Source of the DNA: Minisyncoccota bacterium
GTDB lineage: Bacteria > Patescibacteriota > Minisyncoccia > UBA6257 > 1-14-0-10-40-38
DNA length: 9,175 bases
Reading direction: 5' to 3'
NCBI GenBank assembly: GCA_020052135.1
Contig: JAGVPS010000116.1
Span: 1 to 9,175, forward strand
A program made the translations under genes and the position numbers. Below are positions 1-6,417 of the stretch, piece by piece. The notes under the pieces are model-generated. The model ran no database searches. It worked only from the letters and a program-made list of their open reading frames with translations, and had not been told where the DNA came from. The stretch's first letter is position 1; each line of letters starts with the position of its first letter.

Positions 1-1336
1 TCCATGTGTAGCCGAGAGTAGTCGCGGTTTCTTTTTGGAGCGGAAATCGTTCTTGAGCAACTGTTTCATTGTAGGCATACGGGGAAATTTCTGCGGGGAA
101 GAAATCTCCGTAGCCGTATGTTCTTCCATTCTTATCCCGATACGGCATATTGCCCATCTGATCTATAATTTTTAGAGTAAGGTCAATATATTCTTCTTTA
201 GAATACTGTTTATTTAAAATGCAATACTGTTTTTTTCGAAGACCGACACATCCGAAGAGATTGCTGGAGTTTTCGCACGCATCGGTATAACTGCACTCAA
301 AATCGCTCCACGGAAGATGGCATCCCACCACGTGGTGCGCCGCAAATGCACCAAGAAAATCATTGCAGAGCTCTGACCTTCCAACGGCAACATATCCGTC
401 ATAGCAGTCTTTGGCCTTATTGCCGTTAATGACGTATTTACTGTCTTCTATGTCATTACTTGAAAAAATCGCGGTTGAATTTTTTGAATTGTTAATGTCA
501 TCTCCCGTTACTTCTACATTCTGCGAGCCATGATAATATTTAACCGGATAACGAAGGAGAAATTCTTTAAACGTGCGTTTCATATAAAGAAGACCGCTTC
601 GAGAATCCAGTCGCAGCTCCTTTACACGCGTGAGGTATTCTTCTTTTGAAAACTGCTCGTTTAATATGCAAAAGGATTTATTCCTAAGGCCGACACAGCC
701 CACGCAATCGTGGCAATTCACGCAATCCTGGGAAAATAAAAGATTATAGGAATCTCTGCAGTCGGCGGAGAAATGGACGCCGGTGCATGTTATGCAATTG
801 ATGGATTCATACGTCAGCTCGCACTCGCGGCAATTTAAGAGATCAAACGAATGCTTACAGTAATGCGAGTTATAGAGATATGCGGAGTCCTCATCGTAGT
901 CGCTCACAAAAACCAAATAGCAGTTTTTATCAAAACCAACGCCATTCGCATATTCCGTATTCGCGCAGTTAAAAATGAGCGCATACTGTCGCGGCACCCG
1001 CGCTTGGAGTTCTCGGAACTGCTCAAGAAACGGCTTTGAAAAATTGATATCTATGCCGTACGCAAGGGGGTCCCAACGATCGGATTGGTAGCACTCATGG
1101 CAATATACCGGAAACGGTTTATCGCTCGAGAAAACCGAAATGGCTGTTTTTCCGCAGAGCCCGCAGATTCGTTTATAAAGAGTGCGTTCATTACGCCAGG
1201 TTAACCGGCGCTGCATTCGGCAACCCGGACAAAAAGTTGGAGGAGAAATTTTCATCTTTTCATAAAAAGAAAAATCCTCCGGTTCGATGGTGAAATTCTG
1301 CTTACAATTCTGACATTGTCGGTTTTCTGAATTCAT
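1..1336 (-). CDS. Cysteine-rich multi-zinc-ribbon protein, 3' end cut by the window edge
   Basis: The frame opens with ATG at 1336-1334 and stays open to the window edge, giving 445 visible residues and no stop. The N-terminal 85 residues carry four CxxC knuckles (C8/C11, C36/C39, C58/C61, C79/C82), which look like two zinc ribbons, and contain FTIEPEDF and FYEK. Cysteine-rich solenoid-like segments follow, each closed by an 'LRNKSFCILN' or 'LRKKQYCILN' hairpin (near 217 and 355). It is a tandem paralog of the gene just upstream, alike from residue 1 to its last visible tryptophan; by comparison about 145 C-terminal residues, including a second zinc module, lie outside the window. Cysteines 160 to 214 are all spaced by multiples of three. 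It starts 27 bp after the upstream stop with no clear Shine-Dalgarno, so it is probably in the same operon. The family is common in Parcubacteria (recalled); its function is unknown. Confidence 0.85.
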   Translation of the reverse strand, partial: MNSENRQCQNCKQNFTIEPEDFSFYEKMKISPPTFCPGCRMQRRLTWRNERTLYKRICGLCGKTAISVFSSDKPFPVYCHECYQSDRWDPLAYGIDINFSKPFLEQFRELQARVPRQYALIFNCANTEYANGVGFDKNCYLVFVSDYDEDSAYLYNSHYCKHSFDLLNCRECELTYESINCITCTGVHFSADCRDSYNLLFSQDCVNCHDCVGCVGLRNKSFCILNEQFSKEEYLTRVKELRLDSRSGLLYMKRTFKEFLLRYPVKYYHGSQNVEVTGDDINNSKNSTAIFSSNDIEDSKYVINGNKAKDCYDGYVAVGRSELCNDFLGAFAAHHVVGCHLPWSDFECSYTDACENSSNLFGCVGLRKKQYCILNKQYSKEEYIDLTLKIIDQMGNMPYRDKNGRTYGYGDFFPAEISPYAYNETVAQERFPLQKETATTLGYTW

Positions 1337-1363
1337 AACTAGTGGCTAAGCCCTATGAGCTAC

Positions 1364-3136
1364 TTACGCTACTTCTGCCTGATAGCATTGTTCACAGTAA
1401 ACAATTTCTGGCCTATCGGGAGCGTAAGAGGTTTCAAATTGGTTTAAACAATGATTGTTCCCATGGGAATGTCGCGCCGTATTCTTCCAGTCTGTATGCC
1501 CTGACGTACCGCCTTCGCACATACATTGACGTTGCCACAATTTCGTCGGAGGGCACGATTTCCTCCTTCCATAGTGGCGACAATTAGGACAAAGTGTCGG
1601 AGGCGGTAGCAAAAGCCGCCGGTAAAAACGCAACTCCTCCGGAATAATCCGAAAGGCCTCCGTGCACTGTTCCGCGCACGCTCCTTTATGCTCACAACTA
1701 ATAATGTCGTCAAGAATAGTGTCGGGTATTCCCCCCTTCCCATCCGGTAGTTGTAAAAATTCTCTTGTAATCTGATAATGTCGCTTCTCTGTTTCTTTCC
1801 AATCAAACCCCTCGCGTTCAACTTCCTCTTTTGATAATAGAAAATATTCTTGCGCCACCGATTCGTTATAGGCAAAAGGTGAAAGCTCCGCGGGAAAAAA
1901 CTCTCCATACGCATATTTCCTTCCAAAGCGATCAACATACGGCATCGCATGCATCTGTCCGATGATGTGGGCGCGGAGATCCTCGAAGGTTGCCTTGTCA
2001 TACTGACAATTCAAAATGCAGTATTGTTTGTCGCGTACAGAAACACAGCCGAAAAGATAAGAGGAAGTCCGGCAATAATCGCAGTATTGCAAATCCATAC
2101 AGTGTGTATGTGAATGAATACAAAACTTGTCGTGAGAGCTGAAAAGTCCTTCATTCACGGACTCATAGGCCCATTCGGTATCGTCCACCCCGAAAATATC
2201 TACCGAATCTTTTACGTTGTAGCCACGAATGCAATAGCGAACGTCTTCCAAATTGAACATGTCGAAGCATTGTTTCGCATTTTTTACGTTCTCCAGATTG
2301 TTTCCAGTAGAATTCACTGATTTTGTGATTAAGGCGTATTTATGAAGTGCTTGCTGTACAAGTTTAAAAAATTGATCTTTGAGTACACGGGTTCCTTCAA
2401 TCGTATCTAAACGAAACTCTTTAAGCTTTTCGAAATAACCGTCTCTCGTGTATTGCGTGTTCAAGATATAGTAGTTTTTGTTCCGAAGGTTGCTACTCAT
2501 GAAACAATTTTGGCAATTCGTGCAGTCAAAGAGAAACGCGGAGTTCAAACAATCCCGACATTCGAGCAGATACTGACAACTGTGACAACGTGTCGCATAC
2601 ACACACTGATAGCACAACTCGCATTCCACGATCTCAAGGCAATCCATGCAGTCTTTCGATTTTGTCGCGCACTTCGTGTAATATACGTCTTCCGAAAGAA
2701 GCGTGGATGGCGCAAGATAGCAGTTCTTAGATTCCCATGTGAAGTTAGTGTAGGGGCTGTTCACGTTGTTTTGAACTTCAAGCGCAGGACGAGGCACTAC
2801 AAACATCAATTCCTTGAACTGTTCGAAGAAATTTCTCTTGAAGTCGTATTCTCTTCCAAATAAAAGCGGATCCCATTTATCAGACCACCAGCACTCCGGA
2901 CAATAAATGATATAAGGACTCTCCGCTGGATACATCGCAATGATGACTCGTTTGCAAAGATTACAGAGGCGTTTGTATAAGCTGCGCTCCGAACGGAATA
3001 TCATTTTCCGCTTCATCCGGCACTCTGGACACCATGTTGGCGGCGGGACTTTTATTTTCTCATAGAATCCAAAATCGTCCGGCTCGATGGTGAAATTTTG
3101 CCTACAATTTTGGCATTGTCTTATCTCTGAAGTCAT
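1364..3136 (-). CDS. Cysteine-rich protein with N- and C-terminal zinc-ribbon modules and central Cys repeats
   Basis: This is a complete 590-residue protein. The N-terminal module has C8/C11, C36/C39, C58/C61 and C79/C82, with FTIEPDDF, PPPTWCPECR and WWSDKWDP. Residues 139-245 and about 300-400 are two repeat domains, each ending in a similar hairpin (NLRNKNYYILN near 216; VRDKQYCILN near 375). The C-terminal module (about 481-584) echoes the N-terminal one, with FRIIPEELRFY, PPPTLCPNCR (C516/C519) and YCEQCY (C581/C584). In 163-211 twelve cysteines are spaced 3,6,3,3,6,3,6,3,9,3,3 residues. There is no signal peptide or membrane segment, so it is probably cytosolic and metal-binding. Its ATG overlaps the stop of the AbiEii gene as ATGA, implying translational coupling. 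The family resembles Parcubacterial proteins of unknown function that are sometimes given unreliable names in databases. Nucleic-acid or metal binding is inference only. Confidence 0.9.
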   Translation of the reverse strand: MTSEIRQCQNCRQNFTIEPDDFGFYEKIKVPPPTWCPECRMKRKMIFRSERSLYKRLCNLCKRVIIAMYPAESPYIIYCPECWWSDKWDPLLFGREYDFKRNFFEQFKELMFVVPRPALEVQNNVNSPYTNFTWESKNCYLAPSTLLSEDVYYTKCATKSKDCMDCLEIVECELCYQCVYATRCHSCQYLLECRDCLNSAFLFDCTNCQNCFMSSNLRNKNYYILNTQYTRDGYFEKLKEFRLDTIEGTRVLKDQFFKLVQQALHKYALITKSVNSTGNNLENVKNAKQCFDMFNLEDVRYCIRGYNVKDSVDIFGVDDTEWAYESVNEGLFSSHDKFCIHSHTHCMDLQYCDYCRTSSYLFGCVSVRDKQYCILNCQYDKATFEDLRAHIIGQMHAMPYVDRFGRKYAYGEFFPAELSPFAYNESVAQEYFLLSKEEVEREGFDWKETEKRHYQITREFLQLPDGKGGIPDTILDDIISCEHKGACAEQCTEAFRIIPEELRFYRRLLLPPPTLCPNCRHYGRRKSCPPTKLWQRQCMCEGGTSGHTDWKNTARHSHGNNHCLNQFETSYAPDRPEIVYCEQCYQAEVA

Positions 3137-3768
3137 ATTTTCAGACTTTTAATCGTGTTCTCAAAAAACTGCTGTACCTCTGCTTTTGAAACGGGGGCTT
3201 TTAGAAAATTAATGTCGGTATCCAAAATATCATCGAGGTAAACGAGTTGCTCTAAAAAGAGTCTCGCATTAAAGCTTTCTTTATATTTTTGTTCCGCAAG
3301 CTCGAATATATCTGTAAGCGAAACGTGTTTTTCGTGAAGCACAAAATATAAATCGATGTAATCTTTAAACGTCCCGCGCCTGCCAATAGTGTATGCCTTC
3401 GTTGCCGCAAGCTCATGAACATCAAGCAGGTGCTGTCCTTCCAGTTTAAGAAGTTTATGAACTACCGGAAACGGATAATAGAGAAACGTGATTTTAACCT
3501 GTGACACCATACAGGTAAGCTGATCTTTCGTATTAACCAGCGGAAGAATCTGTTCTTGCTTGAAAATCTTTTCCAGGAAAGAGCGTAGGTTGGCTTCGAG
3601 CGGCTGTGCGGTAAACAAATCAAAGTCTACCGAAACCCGATGCCCTATCTGAAGCGCGAGGGCGGTGCCTCCGGCGAGATAAAAGTTTTTAAACTTTTGC
3701 AAGAAAGGAAAAAGTTCCTTTCCTTTATCGGTGAGAACCTCGAGATGCATGCGTAGAGGTAGTGACAT
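3133..3768 (-). CDS. AbiEii/AbiGii-type nucleotidyltransferase (toxin-like)
   Basis: This is an AbiEii (DUF1814) family nucleotidyltransferase, about 211 residues from the ATG at 3768. The signature is clear: FYLAGGTALALQIGHR (residues 29-44), then VDFDLF with the D48-x-D50 metal-binding pair, and a C-terminal KAYTIGRRGTFKDYIDLYF motif (124-142) with K124, R131, K135/D136 and D139. In AbiE systems the enzyme is the toxin and acts by nucleotide transfer to RNA; whether this member is a toxin is inference. The start is uncertain: TTG at 3786, ATG at 3768 and ATG at 3750 are in frame, none has a Shine-Dalgarno, and family N-termini also fit the ATG at 3750. All three overlap the upstream small gene, so translation is probably coupled to it. 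The stop overlaps the next gene as ATGA. No AbiEi-type antitoxin is present. Confidence 0.92.
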   Translation of the reverse strand: MSLPLRMHLEVLTDKGKELFPFLQKFKNFYLAGGTALALQIGHRVSVDFDLFTAQPLEANLRSFLEKIFKQEQILPLVNTKDQLTCMVSQVKITFLYYPFPVVHKLLKLEGQHLLDVHELAATKAYTIGRRGTFKDYIDLYFVLHEKHVSLTDIFELAEQKYKESFNARLFLEQLVYLDDILDTDINFLKAPVSKAEVQQFFENTIKSLKI

Positions 3769-4000
3769 TAAAGAGGAGCGTGGCAAGCCGAAGCGCTTGC
3801 GGTCGAATGGCTGTTGCCGGCATTTTTGAAACTATCTCACGGATTTTTTCTTCTCCATAAAAATGCCTGATCCATTTCCAATGCGCGAGAGTGCCATAAT
3901 TGATCGCCTGGAGAATAATCGTGCTTGCGTTTTTTTTTGGATCAAGTTTATCAAAATTATATGACCAGAGTATTGGTCTGAAAAATTCCGGTAACACCAT
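3725..4000 (-). CDS. Small DUF6922-like protein, probable partner of AbiEii
   Basis: A 91-residue protein beginning MVLPEFFRPILWSYNFDKL, with INYGTLAHWKWI, HFYGEEKI and RPQALRLATLLFN. It matches my recollection of DUF6922, a short family usually encoded directly 5' of AbiEii nucleotidyltransferases. By position it would be the cognate antitoxin or co-factor, but it lacks the winged-helix antitoxin/AbiEi layout, so that role is inference. The ATG at 4000 is chosen because AGGAG lies 5 nt upstream (4006-4010). The in-frame ATG at 4018 would be almost leaderless from the promoter at 4026-4054. A further in-frame start at 4069 lies upstream of the promoter and is rejected. Its 3' end overlaps the AbiEii gene by 26 to 62 bp depending on the AbiEii start. 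Confidence 0.82.
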   Translation of the reverse strand: MVLPEFFRPILWSYNFDKLDPKKNASTIILQAINYGTLAHWKWIRHFYGEEKIREIVSKMPATAIRPQALRLATLLFNVTTSTHASRGSHR

Positions 4001-4005
4001 TGTTT

Positions 4006-4010
4006 CTCCT
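4006..4010 (-). promoter_or_regulatory. Shine-Dalgarno AGGAG deciding the start at 4000
   Basis: On the minus strand AGGAG is followed by AAACA and then ATG, a 5-nt spacing. It is the only strong ribosome binding site I see before any gene in this window, and it favours the second ATG (4000) of the small DUF6922-like gene over the ATG at 4018. Confidence 0.65.
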
Positions 4011-4025
4011 GTTTCCATGCTATTA

Positions 4026-4054
4026 ATTATAGCATATTTTTTATCGAAAAACAA
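4026..4054 (-). promoter_or_regulatory. Sigma-70-type promoter of the DUF6922/AbiEii/cysteine-rich operon
   Basis: On the minus strand TTGTTT (4054-4049) is followed by a 17-nt spacer and a consensus TATAAT (4031-4026), preceded by TGC, an extended -10. Transcription would begin near 4019-4020, about 20 nt before the ATG at 4000. No other promoter is evident down to position 1, so it probably drives all four genes to its left. Confidence 0.7.
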
Positions 4055-4109
4055 TCTCCGGAAATACACTGGTTTCTCTAAGTTCCCGGTTTCTTACATT
4101 CTTGTTTCG

Positions 4110-4421
4110 CTATTCTTTTACGACCGAGGCCATCCACTCGCGATAATCGCGGTTAAACCTGCGGATATCAATCGCGCCGATGTAGGGCATCGTGGTTCCA
4201 TGAAATTTAGTGACCAATTCCTCGATGTCCGCGATGCGCGGTTCCATTGTTTTAATAAAGATACCCGCGCCAAGTTCGCTCACGATCTCCTTGTCGTGCG
4301 TGCGCCGTATGCTCTGCATCGGCCACAGATTTACTGCCGAGGCAAGCCGTTCGTTTAAAATTTCCATACCCATCTTTACCGCGCTACCGGTATCCTTGCA
4401 GGTAGTATAGATGAGGACCAT
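4110..4421 (-). CDS. cutA: CutA1-like divalent-ion tolerance protein
   Basis: A 103-residue protein, the usual length for CutA1, a small trimeric cytosolic protein linked to divalent metal tolerance. The order of conserved blocks fits: LIYTTCKD at the N-terminus, LNERLASAVNLWP (22-34), IFIKT (54-58), the HGTTMPYIGAI stretch (74-84; family HxYxxPxI) and YREWM (93-97). It is divergent: the cysteine of the usual 'ACVN' is alanine, the tyrosine/tryptophan pair after it is replaced by RRTH, and the HPY motif reads HGT. There is no good Shine-Dalgarno before the ATG at 4421; AGGA lies about 11 nt upstream. It is separated from the downstream operon by that operon's own promoter, so it is probably monocistronic. 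The function is inferred from family only. Confidence 0.85.
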   Translation of the reverse strand: MVLIYTTCKDTGSAVKMGMEILNERLASAVNLWPMQSIRRTHDKEIVSELGAGIFIKTMEPRIADIEELVTKFHGTTMPYIGAIDIRRFNRDYREWMASVVKE

Positions 4422-4434
4422 ATGCGTTAAAATC

Positions 4435-4462
4435 CTAATTTCTAATATCTAATTCCTAATAG
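4435..4462. repeat. 7-bp imperfect tandem repeat CTAATNN, four units
   Basis: On the plus strand the units are CTAATTT, CTAATAT, CTAATTC and CTAATAG, end to end, ending 13 bp upstream of the cutA start; CTAATAT recurs near 4496. I recall similar low-complexity 'ATTAGAAATTAG' stretches between genes in Parcubacteria. No function can be read from it; it occupies the cutA leader. Confidence 0.7.
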
Positions 4463-4560
4463 GCATACATAAGCCCTAGTCGACCTTTGCTTCTTCTAAT
4501 ATACCCCTTATTTAGGAAAAAGATAACTTAGAGAAAACACTCTGGAGTACCCCCTCTGTC

Positions 4561-4612
4561 TTTTGCTTTACTATACTATCTGACGATCGTCAGATAGTAT
4601 AGTAAAGCAAAA
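4561..4612. repeat. Perfect 52-bp palindrome without spacer
   Basis: Two 26-bp arms are exact reverse complements with no loop. The left arm starts TTTTGCTTTACTATACTATC and the centre is GACGATCGTC, with the dyad axis between 4586 and 4587. Symmetry stops at 4560/4613. It lies 32 bp after the stop of the 56-aa membrane gene and 139 bp before the cutA start. As RNA it would form a long hairpin, but the T-rich side comes before and the A-rich side after the stem, the reverse of an intrinsic terminator, and no T-run follows on either strand. Possible roles are a dimeric protein-binding or recombination site, an RNA-processing hairpin, or an assembly fold-back. Confidence 0.97.
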
Positions 4613-4644
4613 AAATACGCCCTTTCGGACGCTCACTCCACCGC

Positions 4645-4815
4645 TCACCCAGAATCCCCTGTTTTGCTCTCTAGGTCCTCATCGCTCGGCAATCCTTCAA
4701 GTTTCCCGACCATTCGTTCGCATCTGTGTAAACGATACGATAGTCGTCCAATGCGGATAAAGCTAAGGACAATAATCACTGTGATAATTCCCACAAACCA
4801 TAGAGGGATGTACAT
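4645..4815 (-). CDS. 56-aa single-span membrane protein
   Basis: The frame from ATG 4815 to TGA 4645 encodes 56 residues beginning MYIPLWFVGIITVIIVLSF. Residues 4-21 form one hydrophobic helix, followed by basic RIGRLSYRLHR and an acidic, soluble C-terminal tail (EGLPSDEDLES). Positive charges after the helix suggest the tail is cytoplasmic. A well-formed promoter (4828-4856) sits directly upstream, so it can be expressed independently of the ATPase gene 32 bp away. There is no Shine-Dalgarno; the predicted leader is about 6 nt. I do not recognise a family. Its position suggests an accessory subunit of the membrane/ATPase module, which is inference. Confidence 0.7.
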   Translation of the reverse strand: MYIPLWFVGIITVIIVLSFIRIGRLSYRLHRCERMVGKLEGLPSDEDLESKTGDSG

Positions 4816-4827
4816 CGTATTTTTATA

Positions 4828-4856
4828 ATAATAGCACGGAATAGCTTTTAAATCAA
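4828..4856 (-). promoter_or_regulatory. Extended -10 promoter of the 56-aa membrane gene
   Basis: On the minus strand TTGATT (4856-4851), a 17-nt spacer ending TGC, then TATTAT (4833-4828). The -35 box lies inside the last codons of the ATPase gene. The predicted start near 4821-4822 gives a leader of about 6 nt before the ATG at 4815, nearly leaderless. Confidence 0.6.
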
Positions 4857-6317
4857 GGGTTCCGGATCCTTCCCGGGAGTGGCGGCGGCTGTTCCCCCTC
4901 CCCCGCCTCCCCGCGCCCCGCCTTCGATAATCGCTTTCTCCTGCGCGCTCCGCAAAATCGTTGACTCCTCTTCTTGAATTAATTTTTTGGCGGCATCCGC
5001 AGGAATCGTATATTTCTTGCGCGACGCCTCTACGATGCGGTCGCGATATGAAGGGTGCGGTGGAGGCATTATTTTTAAAGTTTCCGCGGAAAATGGATCA
5101 TAGGTATCGCCGTCAATCGTCATTTTGATATAAAACTCCCGCATGCTGAGATTGATCATGTCCTTCACTTCGAAAATGGGCGCCATCTCCGGCTGAAGTT
5201 TGACTGCGTCTTCGCCGCCAATGCGGAAAATGACAATGGTCCCCGTGTTTCCCAAAACTGCCGCCTGCACCCGGGGAATAAGCTGACCTGCATACTGGTG
5301 GGCAACGGTAAGACACAGTCCATATTTTCGAGCCTCAGACAAAATATTTTCAAACGTTTCTGTCACTAAGTTATGAAACTCATCTACATACAGGTAAAAA
5401 TCATGCCGCTCCTTCTCTGGCAATGATGCCCGCGACATACCCGCCTGCTTCAACTTCGTAATAAACATAGAACCCAAAAAGCTTGAGTTTTCTTCGCCGA
5501 GGCGGCCTTTAGAAAGATTAATAAACACAAGCTTCTTCTCATTCATGAGCTTTTCCAAATTCACCTTGTTTTCTTTCTGGCCGAAGATATTTCGAAGCAA
5601 AGGGTCGGACAAAAACTGCCCGAGCTTGTTCACGAGCGGAATGATGGCATCCGTGTCGAACTTCTCAGACCAGTCGGCAAATTCAATCGCCCAGAAGCGC
5701 TTTACCATGTCGTCCTCAATGTACTCAATGACTTTCTGACGATAATTGCGGTCGGTAAGCATAGAGATCATGCCGCGCATGGTGGCATGCGGATAATCGA
5801 GGAGCGCAAGCGTGGTGAACCGAAACACGTGTTCCAAACGCGGCGTCCAGTTAGCACCGAACTGCTTTTCCATGACTTCTATGAGTCCCTGCGCCAACTG
5901 GTGCTTAAAGCCAGGATCCACGTTTGAGAGCGGATTGAACGATACGGGATACTGCATGTCCGCCGGATCAATAATTACGACATCGTCAATGCGATTTTCG
6001 GGTATAAACTCGAGCATCGCGTCAATCACGTCGCCGTGCGGATCCATAAGGCAAAGGCCGTGACCATAGGCAATGTCCTGTCGGAGCATGAGCTCGAGGA
6101 GTTTAGATTTACCCACGCCCGACTTACCGACAATATACATGTGGCGCCTCCGGTCTACGCGCTTGATACCAAACACGAATTCCTTCTTTTCAAGCGCGGC
6201 GATATAGTTCGTGCGTCCAATAAAAGACGCGTCTTCGGGCTTTACCCGCCCCAGTATGGGCAACTCCGGCGGCGGAGGCGCATATTTGATGATTTGTATC
6301 TTGCCGGCTCTGGACAT
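4848..6317 (-). CDS. VirD4/TraG-like FtsK-HerA superfamily ATPase without membrane anchor
   Basis: A complete 489-residue ATPase. The Walker A is GKSGVGKS (64-71), followed by LMDPHGD (90-96) and VVIIDPAD (113-120), both typical of type IV secretion/conjugative coupling ATPases. Walker B is YLYVDEFHN (308-316, D312/E313), then SEARKYGL (327-334) and AHQY (339-342). These proteins form hexameric pumps that move DNA or protein. Unlike VirD4, it has no N-terminal transmembrane helices; it begins with a proline-rich linker (PPPPELPILG) and an 'FGIKRVDRRRHMYIVGK' approach to Walker A. The C-terminal 25 residues are glycine-rich and low-complexity. The 437-aa membrane protein two genes upstream probably supplies the missing membrane half. 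No relaxase, VirB4 or pilus genes are visible, so calling it conjugation is not justified; a chromosomal CPR secretion or DNA-handling role is equally possible. Confidence 0.9.
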   Translation of the reverse strand: MSRAGKIQIIKYAPPPPELPILGRVKPEDASFIGRTNYIAALEKKEFVFGIKRVDRRRHMYIVGKSGVGKSKLLELMLRQDIAYGHGLCLMDPHGDVIDAMLEFIPENRIDDVVIIDPADMQYPVSFNPLSNVDPGFKHQLAQGLIEVMEKQFGANWTPRLEHVFRFTTLALLDYPHATMRGMISMLTDRNYRQKVIEYIEDDMVKRFWAIEFADWSEKFDTDAIIPLVNKLGQFLSDPLLRNIFGQKENKVNLEKLMNEKKLVFINLSKGRLGEENSSFLGSMFITKLKQAGMSRASLPEKERHDFYLYVDEFHNLVTETFENILSEARKYGLCLTVAHQYAGQLIPRVQAAVLGNTGTIVIFRIGGEDAVKLQPEMAPIFEVKDMINLSMREFYIKMTIDGDTYDPFSAETLKIMPPPHPSYRDRIVEASRKKYTIPADAAKKLIQEEESTILRSAQEKAIIEGGARGGGGGGTAAATPGKDPEPLI

Positions 6318-6322
6318 GGTTT

Positions 6323-6411
6323 AAATGTAAAATGGAAAAATCAAAGTTTAAAATGACAATTCAAAATTTTAAAATTTTACGCTGTCATTTTGCATTTTGA
6401 GATTTACATTT
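6323..6411. repeat. AT-rich nested inverted repeat between the HEPN-like and ATPase genes
   Basis: It fills nearly all of the 100-bp gap. The outer arms AAATGTAAA (6323-6331) and TTTACATTT (6403-6411) are exact complements, as are the inner arms AAAATGACA (6350-6358) and TGTCATTTT (6383-6391). Around the middle is a self-complementary AAAATTTTAAAATTTT (6363-6378). It could form an RNA hairpin or cruciform within the operon and may set the relative expression of the ATPase. No good promoter was found in it. Confidence 0.75.
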
Positions 6412-6417
6412 TGAATT

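Noticed and set aside
1444..2001. 185-aa frame inside the 590-aa gene, and other shadow frames such as 7548-8156 and 2453-2863 on the plus strand
   Set aside because: They lie wholly within better-supported genes, have no recognisable domains, and their composition is that of out-of-frame translation.
4019..4069. Extension of the DUF6922-like gene to 4069
   Set aside because: It would start upstream of the promoter's -10 box and add residues that do not fit the family.
4047..4089. Possible terminator for cutA: 7-bp stem (4058-4064 with 4083-4089) followed by a T-rich run on the minus strand
   Set aside because: The loop is 18 nt, one pair is G-U, and the T-run is interrupted and overlaps the -35 box of the next promoter; too weak to call.
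4514..4548. Stem-loop 4526-4548 followed by TATCTTTTT on the minus strand
   Set aside because: On the transcribed strand the stem has a mismatch and a bulge, leaving only short helices; not convincing as an intrinsic terminator.
4561..4612. The palindrome as an ordinary intrinsic terminator
   Set aside because: T-run and A-run are on the wrong sides of the stem and no U-tract follows on either strand.
4422..4644. Small RNA or CRISPR-like content in the gap between cutA and the 56-aa gene
   Set aside because: The tandem repeat is 7 bp with no spacers and the palindrome occurs once; no CRISPR layout, and no promoter for an RNA gene was found.
4561..6317. oriT or conjugative element defined by the palindrome plus the VirD4-like ATPase
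   Set aside because: No relaxase, VirB4, pilus or integrase genes are in the window, and such ATPases are also chromosomal in CPR; only kept as a possibility.
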